Assembly (NCBI RefSeq): GCF_002797675.1
Contig: NZ_PGEX01000001.1
Location: 2,542,001-2,606,000 of the forward strand
Origin: Hallerella succinigenes
GTDB lineage: Bacteria > Fibrobacterota > Fibrobacteria > Fibrobacterales > Fibrobacteraceae
DNA length: 64,000 nucleotides
Reading direction: 5' to 3'
Made by a program: the position numbers and the translations under genes
Shown: in pieces, positions 1 through 9,520 of the stretch
Layout: each line of letters begins with the position of its first letter
Numbering within the stretch: position 1 is the stretch's first letter
The notes under the pieces: model-generated
Databases searched by the model: none
What the model was told of the DNA's origin: nothing
What the model saw: only the letters and a program-made list of their open reading frames with translations

Positions 1-2291
1 AAGACACGCCGTTGCAGGAAGCGGTATTTTCGGATCATTATTCCAAGGCGACCGCTGTCCGTTTCAAGAACTGGCTCGAATGCGTTAAGGCGGTGGAAAA
101 CGGCGAAGCGGATGGAACTCTGCTGAATGTTTACCGTTCGATGGTCAATTTGCACCAGAATTATACTTTGAAGCGCAAAGAACTGAAGACGATGAGTAGC
201 TGGTCCTTTGGTGTGAGCCATGAAAATCCAGAACTGCTCAGGATCTTGGACCGCGGTATTACGTTATTTGGCGCAGATAATATGGCGGAATCCCTGGTGC
301 GCCATACGGAAGCTTCCTATGCGTTTACCTTCTGGGATTATGTGCAGTCGCATATCCAGGCTTCTCTTGGTGTGCTCGTCTTTTTGGTGTGCTTAATCCT
401 TTCGTTCTTGCTTTATGTGATTTGCCAGAAGAGATTGCAGAAGGATTTGAATCAGAAGGCTCGTTTTGATGCGGTAACGGATTTGCCGAACCGTAGAGCG
501 TTTAATGAAGATTTCCAGAAACTTTTGGAAAAGCGCTTGAGTCTCGATTTAGTTGTCGGCGTGATGGACTTGGATGCGTTGAAGGATACGAACGATTCCT
601 TGGGACATGCTGCTGGCGACGAATTGATTCAGGGTGCTGGTGAATGTCTGGATCTGTTTATTGCACCTTATGGAAAGGTGTACAAGGTGGGTGGGGATGA
701 ATTCTTCGCGATTTTCTGGTGCTCGGAAGAGGCTCTGCAGGAGCTGCGACAGAAATTGAAAAAGAGCTTTGCCTCCTGGAAGGGTAAAAAGGTGGAAAGT
801 CTTTCTGTTTCGTGTGGCTTTGCATCCCGTCGAGAATTCCAGGGTTCCTCTTTAGGGGAATTGATGCGTGTTGCAGATGACCGCATGTATAAGGAAAAAT
901 TCTCGCACCGTGCAAGCATTCGTGTGAAGACGAAGTCCGGCGTTTTCAAGAATGTGGCGGGCTACGGAAAGCTCTTTAAAAACAACGAAGAAAAGACGAT
1001 GCTAGACTCCTTTATCGCAGCCTATGAAACGCAGTACGATACGTTGACGAGTCTTCCGACGATGTCTTACTTCCTTGAAATGATCGAAGCTCCACAACAT
1101 CCGATTCACAAATCTGGTAAGACTCCGGTCATGATTTCCTTCAACCTGAATGGCATGAAGGGCTATAATACACGCTTCGGTTTGCAGGAAGGCAATGAAC
1201 TTTTGATCGCTTTTGCCGATATTTTGAAAAAGGTTTACGGCAAGGATAGCTGCTCTCGCTTTGGCGAAGACCGTTTTTATGTGGTGACGACGAATACGGC
1301 TGTTGAAGAAAACGTGAATCGCGTATTTGATATGATGGCGCAGTGCAATAACGGCACGTCGTTGAAGGTTCGCGCCGGTATCTACGTGGACGACTCCGAC
1401 AATCCGAGCTTTGCAAGCCTTGCGGCAGACCGTGCAAGAACGGCTTGTGACCATAACCGTGATTATGCCTCTCACTTCACCTATTTCGATGAAAAGATGA
1501 AGAAGAGCCTTGAAACTCGTGACTTTGTCATTTTCAACATTGACAATGCGATGGCCTTGGGACATATCCATGCCTATTACCAGCCGAAGATCAGTACGGC
1601 AACGGGCAAGCTGGTAGGTTTTGAAGTTCTCGCACGCTGGATTGATCCGGTTCTCGGATTTATTTCGCCGGCGGACTTCATTCCTGTTCTTGAAGAATTC
1701 GGCTTGACTTACAAGCTCGATATGTTCATTGTGGAAGAACTGGCGAGAGATTACAAGAGAACGTTCAACATGGGCTTCAAGGAAATTCCGATATCCTTTA
1801 ATCTGTCGCGTATGGACTTTATTGTGGGTAATCCGCGTGAAGAAATTAAGAAACTCCTGGAAGAACACAAGATTTCGATGAAGTATTTCCAGGTGGAAAT
1901 TACGGAATCCTGCGTGATGACGGACCCGAAGAAGATGAAAAAAGAAATCGAGCTCTTCCGTTCGTCGGGTTTTGAAGTGCTGATGGATGACTTCGGCAGT
2001 GGCTACTCTTCGCTGGGTACGCTCCGCGAATTTGAATTCGATGAAATCAAGATTGACATGAGCTTTATGCGCAATTTTGGAGAAAAGTCCAAGGCGATTA
2101 TTTCTTCGATTGTGGCGATGGCGAAAGAACTTGGCGTTCGCACGCTTTGCGAAGGTGTAGAAACTCAGGAGCAGGTGGATTTCTTGAAGGAAATCGGCTG
2201 TGAATGTATCCAGGGATGGTTCTACGGCAAGGCGGAACCGCTGAATATTGTCATCGAAAAATGGCTGAAGAATCCGGACGCTATTTTGTAA
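1..2291 (+). CDS. GGDEF-EAL membrane signalling protein (5' end cut by window)
   Basis: This is a cyclic-di-GMP turnover protein. The reading frame is open from base 3, so the N-terminus lies outside the window; the TTG at 12 is not a credible start. The visible order is the end of a periplasmic solute-binding-like sensor, one membrane segment (nt ~360-430), a GGDEF domain with an intact VGGDEF motif (~690), a second GGDEF-like module with RFGEDRF instead (~1260), and a C-terminal EAL domain. The EAL domain has EVL for EAL (~1620) but keeps the EITES, DDFGSGYSSL, EIKID and EGVET motifs, so phosphodiesterase activity is plausible. The second GGDEF module looks regulatory or inactive. The net direction of cyclic-di-GMP control cannot be told from sequence. 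Confidence 0.9.
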   Translation, partial: DTPLQEAVFSDHYSKATAVRFKNWLECVKAVENGEADGTLLNVYRSMVNLHQNYTLKRKELKTMSSWSFGVSHENPELLRILDRGITLFGADNMAESLVRHTEASYAFTFWDYVQSHIQASLGVLVFLVCLILSFLLYVICQKRLQKDLNQKARFDAVTDLPNRRAFNEDFQKLLEKRLSLDLVVGVMDLDALKDTNDSLGHAAGDELIQGAGECLDLFIAPYGKVYKVGGDEFFAIFWCSEEALQELRQKLKKSFASWKGKKVESLSVSCGFASRREFQGSSLGELMRVADDRMYKEKFSHRASIRVKTKSGVFKNVAGYGKLFKNNEEKTMLDSFIAAYETQYDTLTSLPTMSYFLEMIEAPQHPIHKSGKTPVMISFNLNGMKGYNTRFGLQEGNELLIAFADILKKVYGKDSCSRFGEDRFYVVTTNTAVEENVNRVFDMMAQCNNGTSLKVRAGIYVDDSDNPSFASLAADRARTACDHNRDYASHFTYFDEKMKKSLETRDFVIFNIDNAMALGHIHAYYQPKISTATGKLVGFEVLARWIDPVLGFISPADFIPVLEEFGLTYKLDMFIVEELARDYKRTFNMGFKEIPISFNLSRMDFIVGNPREEIKKLLEEHKISMKYFQVEITESCVMTDPKKMKKEIELFRSSGFEVLMDDFGSGYSSLGTLREFEFDEIKIDMSFMRNFGEKSKAIISSIVAMAKELGVRTLCEGVETQEQVDFLKEIGCECIQGWFYGKAEPLNIVIEKWLKNPDAIL

Positions 2292-2398
2292 AATTATTTT
2301 AGAAAATCGTGTGTTCCAAAGACGTTTGTGCTAATTTGAAAAGAGCGACGCGTCTTTAAATGCCATTTAAAGATAGACCTGGAAAAGGAGTTTTTGAT

Positions 2399-3733
2399 AT
2401 GGGTAATAAGGTATCTATTGCGGCATTCATCATTCTTGCATTCGTCTGTGCAATGCTAGTATTTAACCGTGGAGACTCGAAAAAAGGAATCAAGCCGACC
2501 GCTTCGGGAAATGCGGAGAAAACTCCGTCGATCCATGTTTCTGTTTCGGAAGAAAAGAACTTTGTAGCGAACGAATACAGACTTGTTTTTAACGTGGAAC
2601 TCTACGGTAAAAACAAGGAAAAGCTTTTTAAGGATATGGATGTTCGTCGAAGCCAGATTTTTGAATATGCGAAGTCGATGGGCATTTCCGAAGAAAACGT
2701 GGAACAGAACAGCTTGCAAGTTGAAAAGCCCTGGAACTATCTCAAGACGCAAAAATTTGTTGCCCGTCAGAACTTTAAAATTTCGGTGTCGAGCAAGGAG
2801 TCTGCGGATTCTTTGAGCGAACTGCTTTCGGTAATTCCGGACGTAGAAATTTTGCAGACAAACGCCTTGCTAAAGGATGAAGATTCTTTGCAGGCGGCGA
2901 TCGTGAAAAAAGCCTGTGAAAAAGCGCTGCTTCAGGCGGACCATTATGCGGAAGGCGTCGGGGAAAAAACGGGAAAGGTCCTGTTTGTGCGTGGGGATGT
3001 GGAATCGTCCAAGTTTAATATGGCGGATTCGGTTTCCCTGGGCGTTGACATGGATCTTTCGATGTCGATTGCAAACTCGGATGATGGCAATGCCAAGTCT
3101 TTCTTGGCGGTGGAGGCAACGGTGGAACGCAGGTATCCGGCAGATGAATTCCTAGGCAGCTTCTCTTTGGAATGCGTTGAAAAAGATAAGCAGGCTTTGT
3201 ATCGGAAAATGGATGAAAAGAGCCAAAGCGTGATAGCTCAGATCAAGACGCTGGGAATTCCGGAATCCAATATTTCGGTGCAGCGGATGTCGCTTAAAAA
3301 GAAGTGGGAATATGAAGATGGCGGTAGGCGGTTTATGGGCTATGAGGCGATACAAGAAATCCATGTGAAAACGGATTCGAAGGAACTCGCAACAGCCTTG
3401 ATCGATTTGCTTGCCCCGAATGCGGATTTGCAGTGCAATGGAACGTTTCCCTTGTTGAAAAAACGTCAGCTGTTAGAAGCTCAGGTGATTTTGAAGTCGG
3501 GCGAAAAGGCTTTGGCGAAGGCAAAGCTTTTTGCGGACGGCTTGGACATGAAGCTCGGTAAAACGCAACAGGTGAGCGATGGTTCAAGTATGTATGAGGG
3601 CATTACCGTGCTGGGCGATGCGCGTGCCAAATCCTACGACACGATGTTGCTTGGCGGAGGTTCTTCGCGAAATGTTATCGCGGATTCCGTCGAAGTCAAG
3701 GCTTCGACAAATCTTGTAGTCGAATTGAATTAG
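2399..3733 (+). CDS. SIMPL-domain (DUF541) envelope protein
   Basis: A 444-residue protein with an N-terminal hydrophobic anchor (MGNKVSIAAFIILAF) and two consecutive SIMPL/DUF541-type regions (about residues 30-220 and 225-440). Each has the family pattern of a periplasmic domain with IFEYAKSMGI-like helices and a VEATVERR or VEVKAST strand end. An upstream ATG at 2360 is in frame, but 2399 has a better ribosome site (ggaaaaggag, 7-8 nt upstream) and begins directly with the signal anchor, so it is preferred. SIMPL proteins are periplasmic or outer-membrane associated and mostly of unknown function. The domain duplication is the unusual feature here. Confidence 0.75.
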   Translation: MGNKVSIAAFIILAFVCAMLVFNRGDSKKGIKPTASGNAEKTPSIHVSVSEEKNFVANEYRLVFNVELYGKNKEKLFKDMDVRRSQIFEYAKSMGISEENVEQNSLQVEKPWNYLKTQKFVARQNFKISVSSKESADSLSELLSVIPDVEILQTNALLKDEDSLQAAIVKKACEKALLQADHYAEGVGEKTGKVLFVRGDVESSKFNMADSVSLGVDMDLSMSIANSDDGNAKSFLAVEATVERRYPADEFLGSFSLECVEKDKQALYRKMDEKSQSVIAQIKTLGIPESNISVQRMSLKKKWEYEDGGRRFMGYEAIQEIHVKTDSKELATALIDLLAPNADLQCNGTFPLLKKRQLLEAQVILKSGEKALAKAKLFADGLDMKLGKTQQVSDGSSMYEGITVLGDARAKSYDTMLLGGGSSRNVIADSVEVKASTNLVVELN

Positions 3734-3861
3734 ATGGGTGAATTCCCTGCAAACTGATCTCAGGGAAGTCCAACCGAGAAGCTGGCAAAGGTTCAGAATG
3801 GCAAAGAGCATGGCGCTGCCGAGCAAGTGCCCAAGCTCGGCGATTTATTGAGCGGCGAATC

Positions 3862-5346
3862 TTATTCGTGGTAGAGTTTGGAAGACTGATACTTCGGTTC
3901 CATCGTGAGGTTTACGCGGAGACGGCGGAAGACGTCCACGTCAACCTGCGCAAGAATGACGCTTGCATGGACTTCGCAATGTTCGAGCTCGGAGAGCTTT
4001 TCGAGAGCGATTTTCGCATTGTAATCCGTCAGAGCGCAAACGGAGAGCGCAATCAGGACTTCGTCCATGTGCAGGCGAGGATTCTTGTGCCGCAGCTGGG
4101 TCGTCTTCAAGTTCTGAATCGGTTCAATGACCATCGGGGAAAGCAAGCGGACTTCGTCCGGGATGCCTGCCAAATGCTTGAGTGCGTTCAGGAGCGCGCT
4201 TGCGCAAGCGCCGAGTAGGGACGTGGTTTTGCCGGTCACGATTGCGCCGTCCTGGAGTTCAATGGCAACCGCCGGGCCGTTCGTTTCTTCGGCTTCCTTC
4301 AGCGCGGCGACAGCGACTTTGCGGTCTTCCGGCTTGATGTGAGCCTGTTCCATCACCAACTTGAGCTTGTAAACCTGTTCCTGGTCTGCTTGGCCCTTGC
4401 GAACCTGGCAAAGCGTGTTGTAGTAACGGCGGATGATTTCTTCATTTGAAGCGGCGCAGGTCGCGGCATCGTCGATGATGCAGTTGCCCGCCATGTTCAC
4501 GCCCATGTCCGTCGGAGACTTGTACGGGGATTCGCCGAGGATCTGTTCGAAGGTCGTGTTCAGAACCGGGAAAATTTCCACGTCACGGTTGTAATTGACA
4601 GTCGTTTTGCCGTAGGCTTCGAGATGGAACGGGTCAATCATGTTGACGTCGTTCAAGTCGGCGGTGGCGGCTTCGTAGGCAAGGTTCACCGGGTGCTTCA
4701 AGGGAATGTTCCAGATCGGGAACGTTTCAAACTTGGCGTAGCCCGCCTTTACATTGTGCTTATTTTCATGGTAAAGCTGGGAAAGGCAAACAGCCATTTT
4801 TCCACTTCCCGGACCCGGAGCGGTCACCACGACGAGTTCGCGAGTCGTTTCTACGAATTCGTTTTTACCGTAGCCGTCGTCGCTCACGATCAGCGGAATG
4901 TTCGCCGGGTAGCCTTCGATTGGATAATGGCGGTAAACTTTGAGACCGAGGCCTTCGAGTTTCTTTTGGTAAGCGACTGCGCTAGGCTGGTTTTCAAAAC
5001 GGGTCAGCACCACACTGCTTACGTAAAGACCGTAACCGCGGAAGGCGTCGATCAAACGGAGAACGTCCATGTCGTAAGTGATGCCAAGGTCGCCGCGGAC
5101 CTTGTTTTTTTCAATGTCGCTTGCGTTGATCGCGATGATGACCTCCGCCTTGTCCTTCATCTTCGTCAGCATACGAATCTTGCTGTCCGGAGCGAAACCC
5201 GGAAGAACGCGGGATGCATGGAAGTCGTCGAAAAGCTTTCCGCCGAATTCGAGATAGAGTTTTCCGCCAAATTTTGCAATGCGTTCTGCAATCTTTTGCG
5301 ATTGAGTTTTCAGATAAGCGTCGTTATCAAATCCAATCTTGTACAT
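3862..5346 (-). CDS. DUF1846 family protein
   Basis: A 494-residue protein of full family length. It starts MYKIGFDNDAYL and contains the characteristic blocks LYLEFGGKLFDDFHASRVLPGF, VTAPGPGSGKMAVCLSQLYHE and the central Asn/Asp-rich EAYGKTTVNYNRDVE segment. DUF1846 (UPF0371) is a widespread bacterial family; the GPGSGK segment resembles a phosphate-binding loop and structures are nucleotide-hydrolase-like, but the substrate is not established. It is transcribed alone; the 380-nt region upstream holds an independent promoter/terminator pair (see 5587-5727). Confidence 0.9.
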   Translation of the reverse strand: MYKIGFDNDAYLKTQSQKIAERIAKFGGKLYLEFGGKLFDDFHASRVLPGFAPDSKIRMLTKMKDKAEVIIAINASDIEKNKVRGDLGITYDMDVLRLIDAFRGYGLYVSSVVLTRFENQPSAVAYQKKLEGLGLKVYRHYPIEGYPANIPLIVSDDGYGKNEFVETTRELVVVTAPGPGSGKMAVCLSQLYHENKHNVKAGYAKFETFPIWNIPLKHPVNLAYEAATADLNDVNMIDPFHLEAYGKTTVNYNRDVEIFPVLNTTFEQILGESPYKSPTDMGVNMAGNCIIDDAATCAASNEEIIRRYYNTLCQVRKGQADQEQVYKLKLVMEQAHIKPEDRKVAVAALKEAEETNGPAVAIELQDGAIVTGKTTSLLGACASALLNALKHLAGIPDEVRLLSPMVIEPIQNLKTTQLRHKNPRLHMDEVLIALSVCALTDYNAKIALEKLSELEHCEVHASVILAQVDVDVFRRLRVNLTMEPKYQSSKLYHE

Positions 5347-5586
5347 ATACCACAGAGCCTTATTTTCGATAATATTTTGCCCAAAAATAATAATTCTGCC
5401 TTTTTCTCTGAAGGAAATTTTTGTTGTTTTTCAAAAAAGGCTTTTCCTCTGTTTTCAGGGGGAATTCTAGACAACGGCATGGTCGTTTAGGATACAGAAA
5501 AATTTCTGTAACTACTGTAAAATCAAGATGTTTTTTTATGTTTGATACGTTTTTTGAGAATTCTTATTGAATCATTTGGACAACGC

Positions 5587-5632
5587 AAAAATGTAAGTAT
5601 CACTTTGAAAATACTTACATTTTTACTAATAT
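5587..5632 (+). promoter_or_regulatory. Promoter overlapped by a perfect 14-bp inverted repeat
   Basis: AAAAATGTAAGTAT (5587-5600) and its exact reverse complement (5611-5624) are separated by 10 nt. The -35 TTGAAA (5605-5610) lies in the gap and the -10 TAATAT at 5627-5632, with a 16-nt spacer. A repressor dimer bound here would block the promoter. GTAAGTA half-sites resemble those reported for HxlR-type regulators, but no regulator gene is adjacent, so that is only a suggestion. Confidence 0.6.
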
Positions 5633-5638
5633 AAATAT

Positions 5639-5725
5639 GTCGGAACTCAAGTTCCGCAGTAGGGAAGCAGTGGTTTGTTTGGGATATATGGGAAAAAGCC
5701 ACTTTCGTGAGAAAGTGACTTTTTT
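5639..5725 (+). ncRNA. Candidate small RNA
   Basis: The promoter at 5605-5632 would start transcription near 5639. The transcript begins with a GGAAC-tcaa-GTTCC hairpin (5643-5656) and ends about 85 nt later in a strong terminator (5697-5725). The only reading frame, 31 codons from ATG 5637, runs through the terminator stem and stops at its T tract, so it is unlikely to be a protein. No Rfam family was recognised by eye. Confidence 0.45.
5697..5725. terminator. Intrinsic terminator, usable in both directions
   Basis: AGCCACTTTC-gtga-GAAAGTGACT with one wobble pair is flanked by A/T tracts on both sides: TTTTTTG on the plus strand and CTTTTTCCC on the minus strand. It can end both the candidate small RNA and the cation-transporter gene that stops at 5729. 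Confidence 0.75.
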
Positions 5726-5728
5726 GTT

Positions 5729-6706
5729 TTAAAGCAAAAAGATTTGCAGCACAAGATTCGGGTACAGTTTTTTTAATTCCGCTTCGATCGTGCTGCGCGC
5801 CTCTCGATATTTTTCCAGGTTCATTTGGGCGTCATTCTGCGGAGTGATGGTGATATCGACTTCGTAGCTGGAACCGACGTGGAAGAGCAGAACCTTGACA
5901 AGTTTAAAGCTCGGGTCGAGAGCCGCCTTGATGACGGCTTCGGTGCGGTTTCGCAAGGCGGCGTTTTGCGTGGTCCTTCCAATCAGCGAGAAGAAGGAAT
6001 GCGAAACGACGCGGATCGGAGGCGGCAGCAAAAAGAGCGAGATTCCGATGACGATGATCGAGTCGCCGATGTAATTCAGGAAGGCGAAGGGGGAATCTTG
6101 CGGGACGATTGCCATGAGGATGAGGGCAAGGCCCGTGCCGACGGTGACGAACGTATCGACATAAGCGGCGACGGTTTCGGATTTGAGAATGGGGCTTTCG
6201 CCCGCTGTTTTCTCGAGTTGTCTGCGGTAGTACAGCCAAACGCCTGCACAGGCAAATACCATGCCGATCGTGTAGATAAGAAGCGGGGTGAGCTTTAAGG
6301 GCTCAAGTATTGTCGGGCCGCTTTTGATGTAGCTTATGATGCTGCCTATACTTTCAAAAATCGAGAACACGGTAATCGCTATCAGGAGAATGCCTTGGAG
6401 CATTGCGTAAACGTTTTCTACGCTGTAAATGCCGAAGGGGTATTCTTCGCTTTTGACGTCGCGCTTGCGGGTGATGCGCAGGGCTACGATAAAGCTGACC
6501 GCGGAGATTGTGCAAAGGCTTCCGTCCAGGGCGAGCGCGTAGGAACTTGCAAAGTAGTAGCCGACCCAGCCACAGAGTCCCATTAAAATGTTGATCCAGA
6601 TGCCGACCTTGAGGGTTTGCATCTCGATTTGCTTGTATTTTGCTGTTTCCTGTTTCTGAATAACCAGACGCGAAAAATGGCGTTTTTGCTTGTTGAACAT
6701 TCCCAT
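5729..6706 (-). CDS. Cation diffusion facilitator family protein with reduced metal site
   Basis: A 325-residue protein with six predicted membrane helices followed by a cytoplasmic C-terminal domain, the layout of cation efflux (CDF) proteins that export divalent metals by proton antiport. The two family HxxxD/DxxxD metal motifs are incomplete: helix 2 has ALALDGS (D61, Ala at the first position) and helix 5 has AAYVD (D184, Ala at the first position). Only one acidic ligand per helix remains, so metal specificity or transport itself may be altered. An upstream TATATATTAT box near 6710 may be the -10, next to a 9-bp direct repeat AATGCCGAT. It is a family member by architecture; the substrate is unknown. 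Confidence 0.75.
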   Translation of the reverse strand: MGMFNKQKRHFSRLVIQKQETAKYKQIEMQTLKVGIWINILMGLCGWVGYYFASSYALALDGSLCTISAVSFIVALRITRKRDVKSEEYPFGIYSVENVYAMLQGILLIAITVFSIFESIGSIISYIKSGPTILEPLKLTPLLIYTIGMVFACAGVWLYYRRQLEKTAGESPILKSETVAAYVDTFVTVGTGLALILMAIVPQDSPFAFLNYIGDSIIVIGISLFLLPPPIRVVSHSFFSLIGRTTQNAALRNRTEAVIKAALDPSFKLVKVLLFHVGSSYEVDITITPQNDAQMNLEKYREARSTIEAELKKLYPNLVLQIFLL

Positions 6707-6757
6707 AGGGATAATATATACACGTTCCTCAAAATGCCGATAATGCCGATGCTAGCA

Positions 6758-7978
6758 TTATTCAAGTCCTTTTATCTTTTTAAAGGCTTTTTCTAGAGCA
6801 TCCGCTTCACTTTTTCCGGCTCCGGTTAAATTTTTACAGAATGAAAAATTTTCGTTGTTCAGGCAAAGGGAAAAATCATAGGTAATAATATCCACGCCAG
6901 CGCTTTTTAGGGTTCTTTGGATGCTTTTGCCGTAGGAAAAATGGATTTTCTTTAAAGAACTGTCGCTTTCGAGGGAAATGCCGTGTTTCCTTAAAAAATT
7001 TGAAGTCGTCTTGCAAACGTCATCATGATAGGGACAAATCAAAAAGAAGGAGTCCTCGTTTTTAGTAGCGACTTCGGATCGGTTCTCCTTCTTTTTGTAT
7101 TCATACGTTAATCGGATCCCTTGATTTAAACCGGATTTTTTCAACAATCCTTCTGGCAAATCTACCAGGCATAAAAGGGAAAGAGTATTTCCTTTTTTGG
7201 AAAATTTGTTCAATTCAAAATGGGCGACACCGTCTTGTTGTGTTTGCCGGTTCATTAAAATTTTAGATCCTTGTAAAATTTTTATGGGCAATCCGCTTAG
7301 GGGACCCAAATCGTCAAATGCATTGACATCAAAAGAAAAGGAGCTTTCGCTATATTTTAGAGAATTGCTGTCTATCCCTATTCTGACGAAATTTAATTTT
7401 GAAATTAGCTGTTCTTCAAGTTCATGAAGCTGATGGTTTAGTTTGATGGAACTTTTCAGAGGTTTTAATTTGGAAAGCACATCCAGCATTTCATTGTACA
7501 TGAACACCTTCGGGATGGCGGTCATCAGTTCGTCGGAAGATTTTTTGTAATTCCTGATTTTTAAAGCCTCCATTCCCTTGGTTTCGTGAATTGAAATTTC
7601 CTTTTGTAATTCCCGCATCCGCAAAAGCATAGCGCTTTCTACTTCATCCATATTGAGAATCGCCCGCGCTTTAAATTCCGAACCGCTTTTAGGAAGAACT
7701 TCTAGCCTGATCCATTTGAGACTCAATTCGCTTTGGATATTTTGAATTGCGGAGTATTTTTCTTGCGATTCGCTTTTGTTTCCCCGGGTAATATCTTCTG
7801 CAATCATTTGTTCGGAAGTGGAAACATTGGCGACGATTTGTTTTGCGATTCCTGCAATGGCGATATTGTTTGCTTCTTCTTGCGAAATAGTGGAAGAACC
7901 TACGTATTTTATCATGTTGGATGCAAGCGCTAAATTACTAAGGCTAAAAAGAGCAAAAATATAAACAATAAATTTCAT
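6758..7978 (-). CDS. Secreted envelope protein, LPP20-like N-terminus, last gene of six-gene cluster
   Basis: A 406-residue protein with a signal peptide (MKFIVYIFALFSLSNLALA). The N-terminal part (residues ~25-130; IAIAGIAKQIVANVSTSEQM, then ARAILNMDEVE) follows the alpha/beta pattern of LPP20/FlgT-N-like domains. A helical stretch (130-200) and an unassigned beta-rich C-terminal half follow. The start ATG directly abuts the stop of the upstream gene (TAAATG), so translation is probably coupled. It is probably periplasmic or outer-membrane associated. No enzymatic motif was seen. Confidence 0.6.
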   Translation of the reverse strand: MKFIVYIFALFSLSNLALASNMIKYVGSSTISQEEANNIAIAGIAKQIVANVSTSEQMIAEDITRGNKSESQEKYSAIQNIQSELSLKWIRLEVLPKSGSEFKARAILNMDEVESAMLLRMRELQKEISIHETKGMEALKIRNYKKSSDELMTAIPKVFMYNEMLDVLSKLKPLKSSIKLNHQLHELEEQLISKLNFVRIGIDSNSLKYSESSFSFDVNAFDDLGPLSGLPIKILQGSKILMNRQTQQDGVAHFELNKFSKKGNTLSLLCLVDLPEGLLKKSGLNQGIRLTYEYKKKENRSEVATKNEDSFFLICPYHDDVCKTTSNFLRKHGISLESDSSLKKIHFSYGKSIQRTLKSAGVDIITYDFSLCLNNENFSFCKNLTGAGKSEADALEKAFKKIKGLE

Positions 7979-8917
7979 TTATTTCAAGTCCATAAAAATC
8001 AATTTTTTCGTGATGTTGGTTTTCTTGACGCCAACGACTGATTTTAATTTTGCGCGAATAGCGCTGTAGATAGCTTGGGAGTCGGAATATTCGGCAGGAT
8101 TGGCGTAAACGGTCATGTCCACCGTTTTTTCGGTCATCACGTTGAAAATGACTTTTTGGAACAATTCGGGGATATTCATCGTGATTTGCTCGTGAATATC
8201 CTCGATGAAATCTTCGGCGAAATCGCCGACAAGATTCATCATGACTTTGTATTGTGTACTCTTTTTTTGCGCTTGGCAATAATCCTGCAACTTCGTGTCG
8301 AGCTGGCGTGCAGCATCGGTTGCGGCAATTTGAATGAATTTTTGGGTTTCTTTGGTATTTGAAATTTTTTGCTTCGAAGCACTGCTTCCTATTGTTTGAC
8401 CGGTTGTGGACTCATAAGCATTCAGTTGAACATTTATTTCTTTCGAAGACAAGTCGCCCGTAAATTTTACATAGATATCGGCTCCGATATATAAACTTGC
8501 CAAATAGGCGAGGTCTTCTTCCTTTCCGGAAATGGCATTCTGTGTCAGGATAAAATTTTCCAGTTCTTTTTCTTTTTCGAGAGATTTTAATTCGTAATTC
8601 TTTTTTGCAAAAAAGGAGTTGAGGCTTTCCATCAATGCCCGAGAATAGGGATTTTTATTGACGATTTCCAACTCGGATAAATTTTTGGCATTTTTAGCGG
8701 GCAAAACGAGAATGGAAATGGGAACTTGAATTTCTTCGGAAGATGTACGAGGGGAAGAAAATGTTGGTGTAGACGCTCCGCTTTCTTGTGAACCGGTTTT
8801 GCCATTATACGCATCAAAGGTCTTTTCTGCGGCTTGATAGCGGGAATCGAACTTTGAATTTTGCGCAAAGGCTGACGAAACCAGTAATAAAAAAACGGAT
8901 AAAATCTTTACCAACAT
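7979..8917 (-). CDS. Secreted CsgG/DUF6175-like envelope protein
   Basis: A 312-residue protein with a cleavable signal (MLVKILSVFLLLVSSAFAQ). After a Ser-rich linker, residues ~65-220 have the pattern of a CsgG/LpoB-like fold: VPISILVLPAKN, SRALMESLNSFFAKKNYEL, YIGADIYVKFTG, then VQLNAYESTTGQTIG. Members of this fold work in curli export and as outer-membrane activators of penicillin-binding proteins. Resemblance to DUF6175 proteins is by eye only. It lies in the same operon as the four upstream genes and the one downstream. Confidence 0.55.
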   Translation of the reverse strand: MLVKILSVFLLLVSSAFAQNSKFDSRYQAAEKTFDAYNGKTGSQESGASTPTFSSPRTSSEEIQVPISILVLPAKNAKNLSELEIVNKNPYSRALMESLNSFFAKKNYELKSLEKEKELENFILTQNAISGKEEDLAYLASLYIGADIYVKFTGDLSSKEINVQLNAYESTTGQTIGSSASKQKISNTKETQKFIQIAATDAARQLDTKLQDYCQAQKKSTQYKVMMNLVGDFAEDFIEDIHEQITMNIPELFQKVIFNVMTEKTVDMTVYANPAEYSDSQAIYSAIRAKLKSVVGVKKTNITKKLIFMDLK

Positions 8918-8936
8918 TTTCCATCCCTATCGTTTG

Positions 8937-9500
8937 CTATTTGTTTTTGTCGTATGCTTCGAAACGGTCCTCTGCTTCTGCGTAACCGCGTTCCACCCGG
9001 GCGCGGACCTTGTTTGCGACTTCGTCAGAAGCGTTGAGGGCTTTCATCATTTTTTCAAAGACATTGGCGTTAACGACCATCAGGACGGTAACTTTATAGG
9101 AGCCGTCTTTGGTCATTTCCGTCAAAGATTTGACGACAGTCGCGCCGCTTATCATTTCACTGGTAACCTGCTCCATTACCTGTTCATTATGCGACGTCTC
9201 TTGTTCACCGACTTCTTCATAGAAATTTTTATGAAGTTCCTGGGTTTTCTGCTTCATCGTACGAGCCACTGCTGCACGGGCTTGCATATCGGCCTTGTTC
9301 AATGCGATTTGCTCCCGACTGGCGATTCCTTCGCCCACTTCGACGATAGCATATTTGTCCTGGGCTAACATTTCGCTCTTTTCCTGCGTGAGGATATTCA
9401 GGTTGGTTTGCACGGCAGTTGTTCCGGGAACCGACCCGCTTCCTGCGCAGCCGATAAGCAACGAGGCGAGGAGGGATAAGGGTAAAAGAATCTTTTTCAT
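8937..9500 (-). CDS. LPP20-like lipoprotein
   Basis: A 187-residue protein with a clear lipobox (LLIGCAGSGS, Cys at residue 18). The body, AIVEVGEGIASREQIALNKADMQARAAVARTMKQKT, matches the repeated-helix pattern of LPP20-family lipoproteins, in which parallel-coding helices precede a conserved strand. It ends with a charged tail. Expected in the outer membrane or inner leaflet of the envelope. It is 20 nt from its neighbours, consistent with one transcript. Confidence 0.65.
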   Translation of the reverse strand: MKKILLPLSLLASLLIGCAGSGSVPGTTAVQTNLNILTQEKSEMLAQDKYAIVEVGEGIASREQIALNKADMQARAAVARTMKQKTQELHKNFYEEVGEQETSHNEQVMEQVTSEMISGATVVKSLTEMTKDGSYKVTVLMVVNANVFEKMMKALNASDEVANKVRARVERGYAEAEDRFEAYDKNK

Positions 9501-9520
9501 AAAAGCCTCGATTATGTTGG

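Noticed and set aside
3818..3841. GCCGAGC/GCTCGGC hairpin after the SIMPL gene
   Set aside because: No T tract follows and the loop is 10 nt; not convincing as a terminator.
5637..5732. 31-codon ORF within the candidate small RNA
   Set aside because: It runs through the terminator stem and ends in its T tract, and has no ribosome site; only the RNA seems meaningful.
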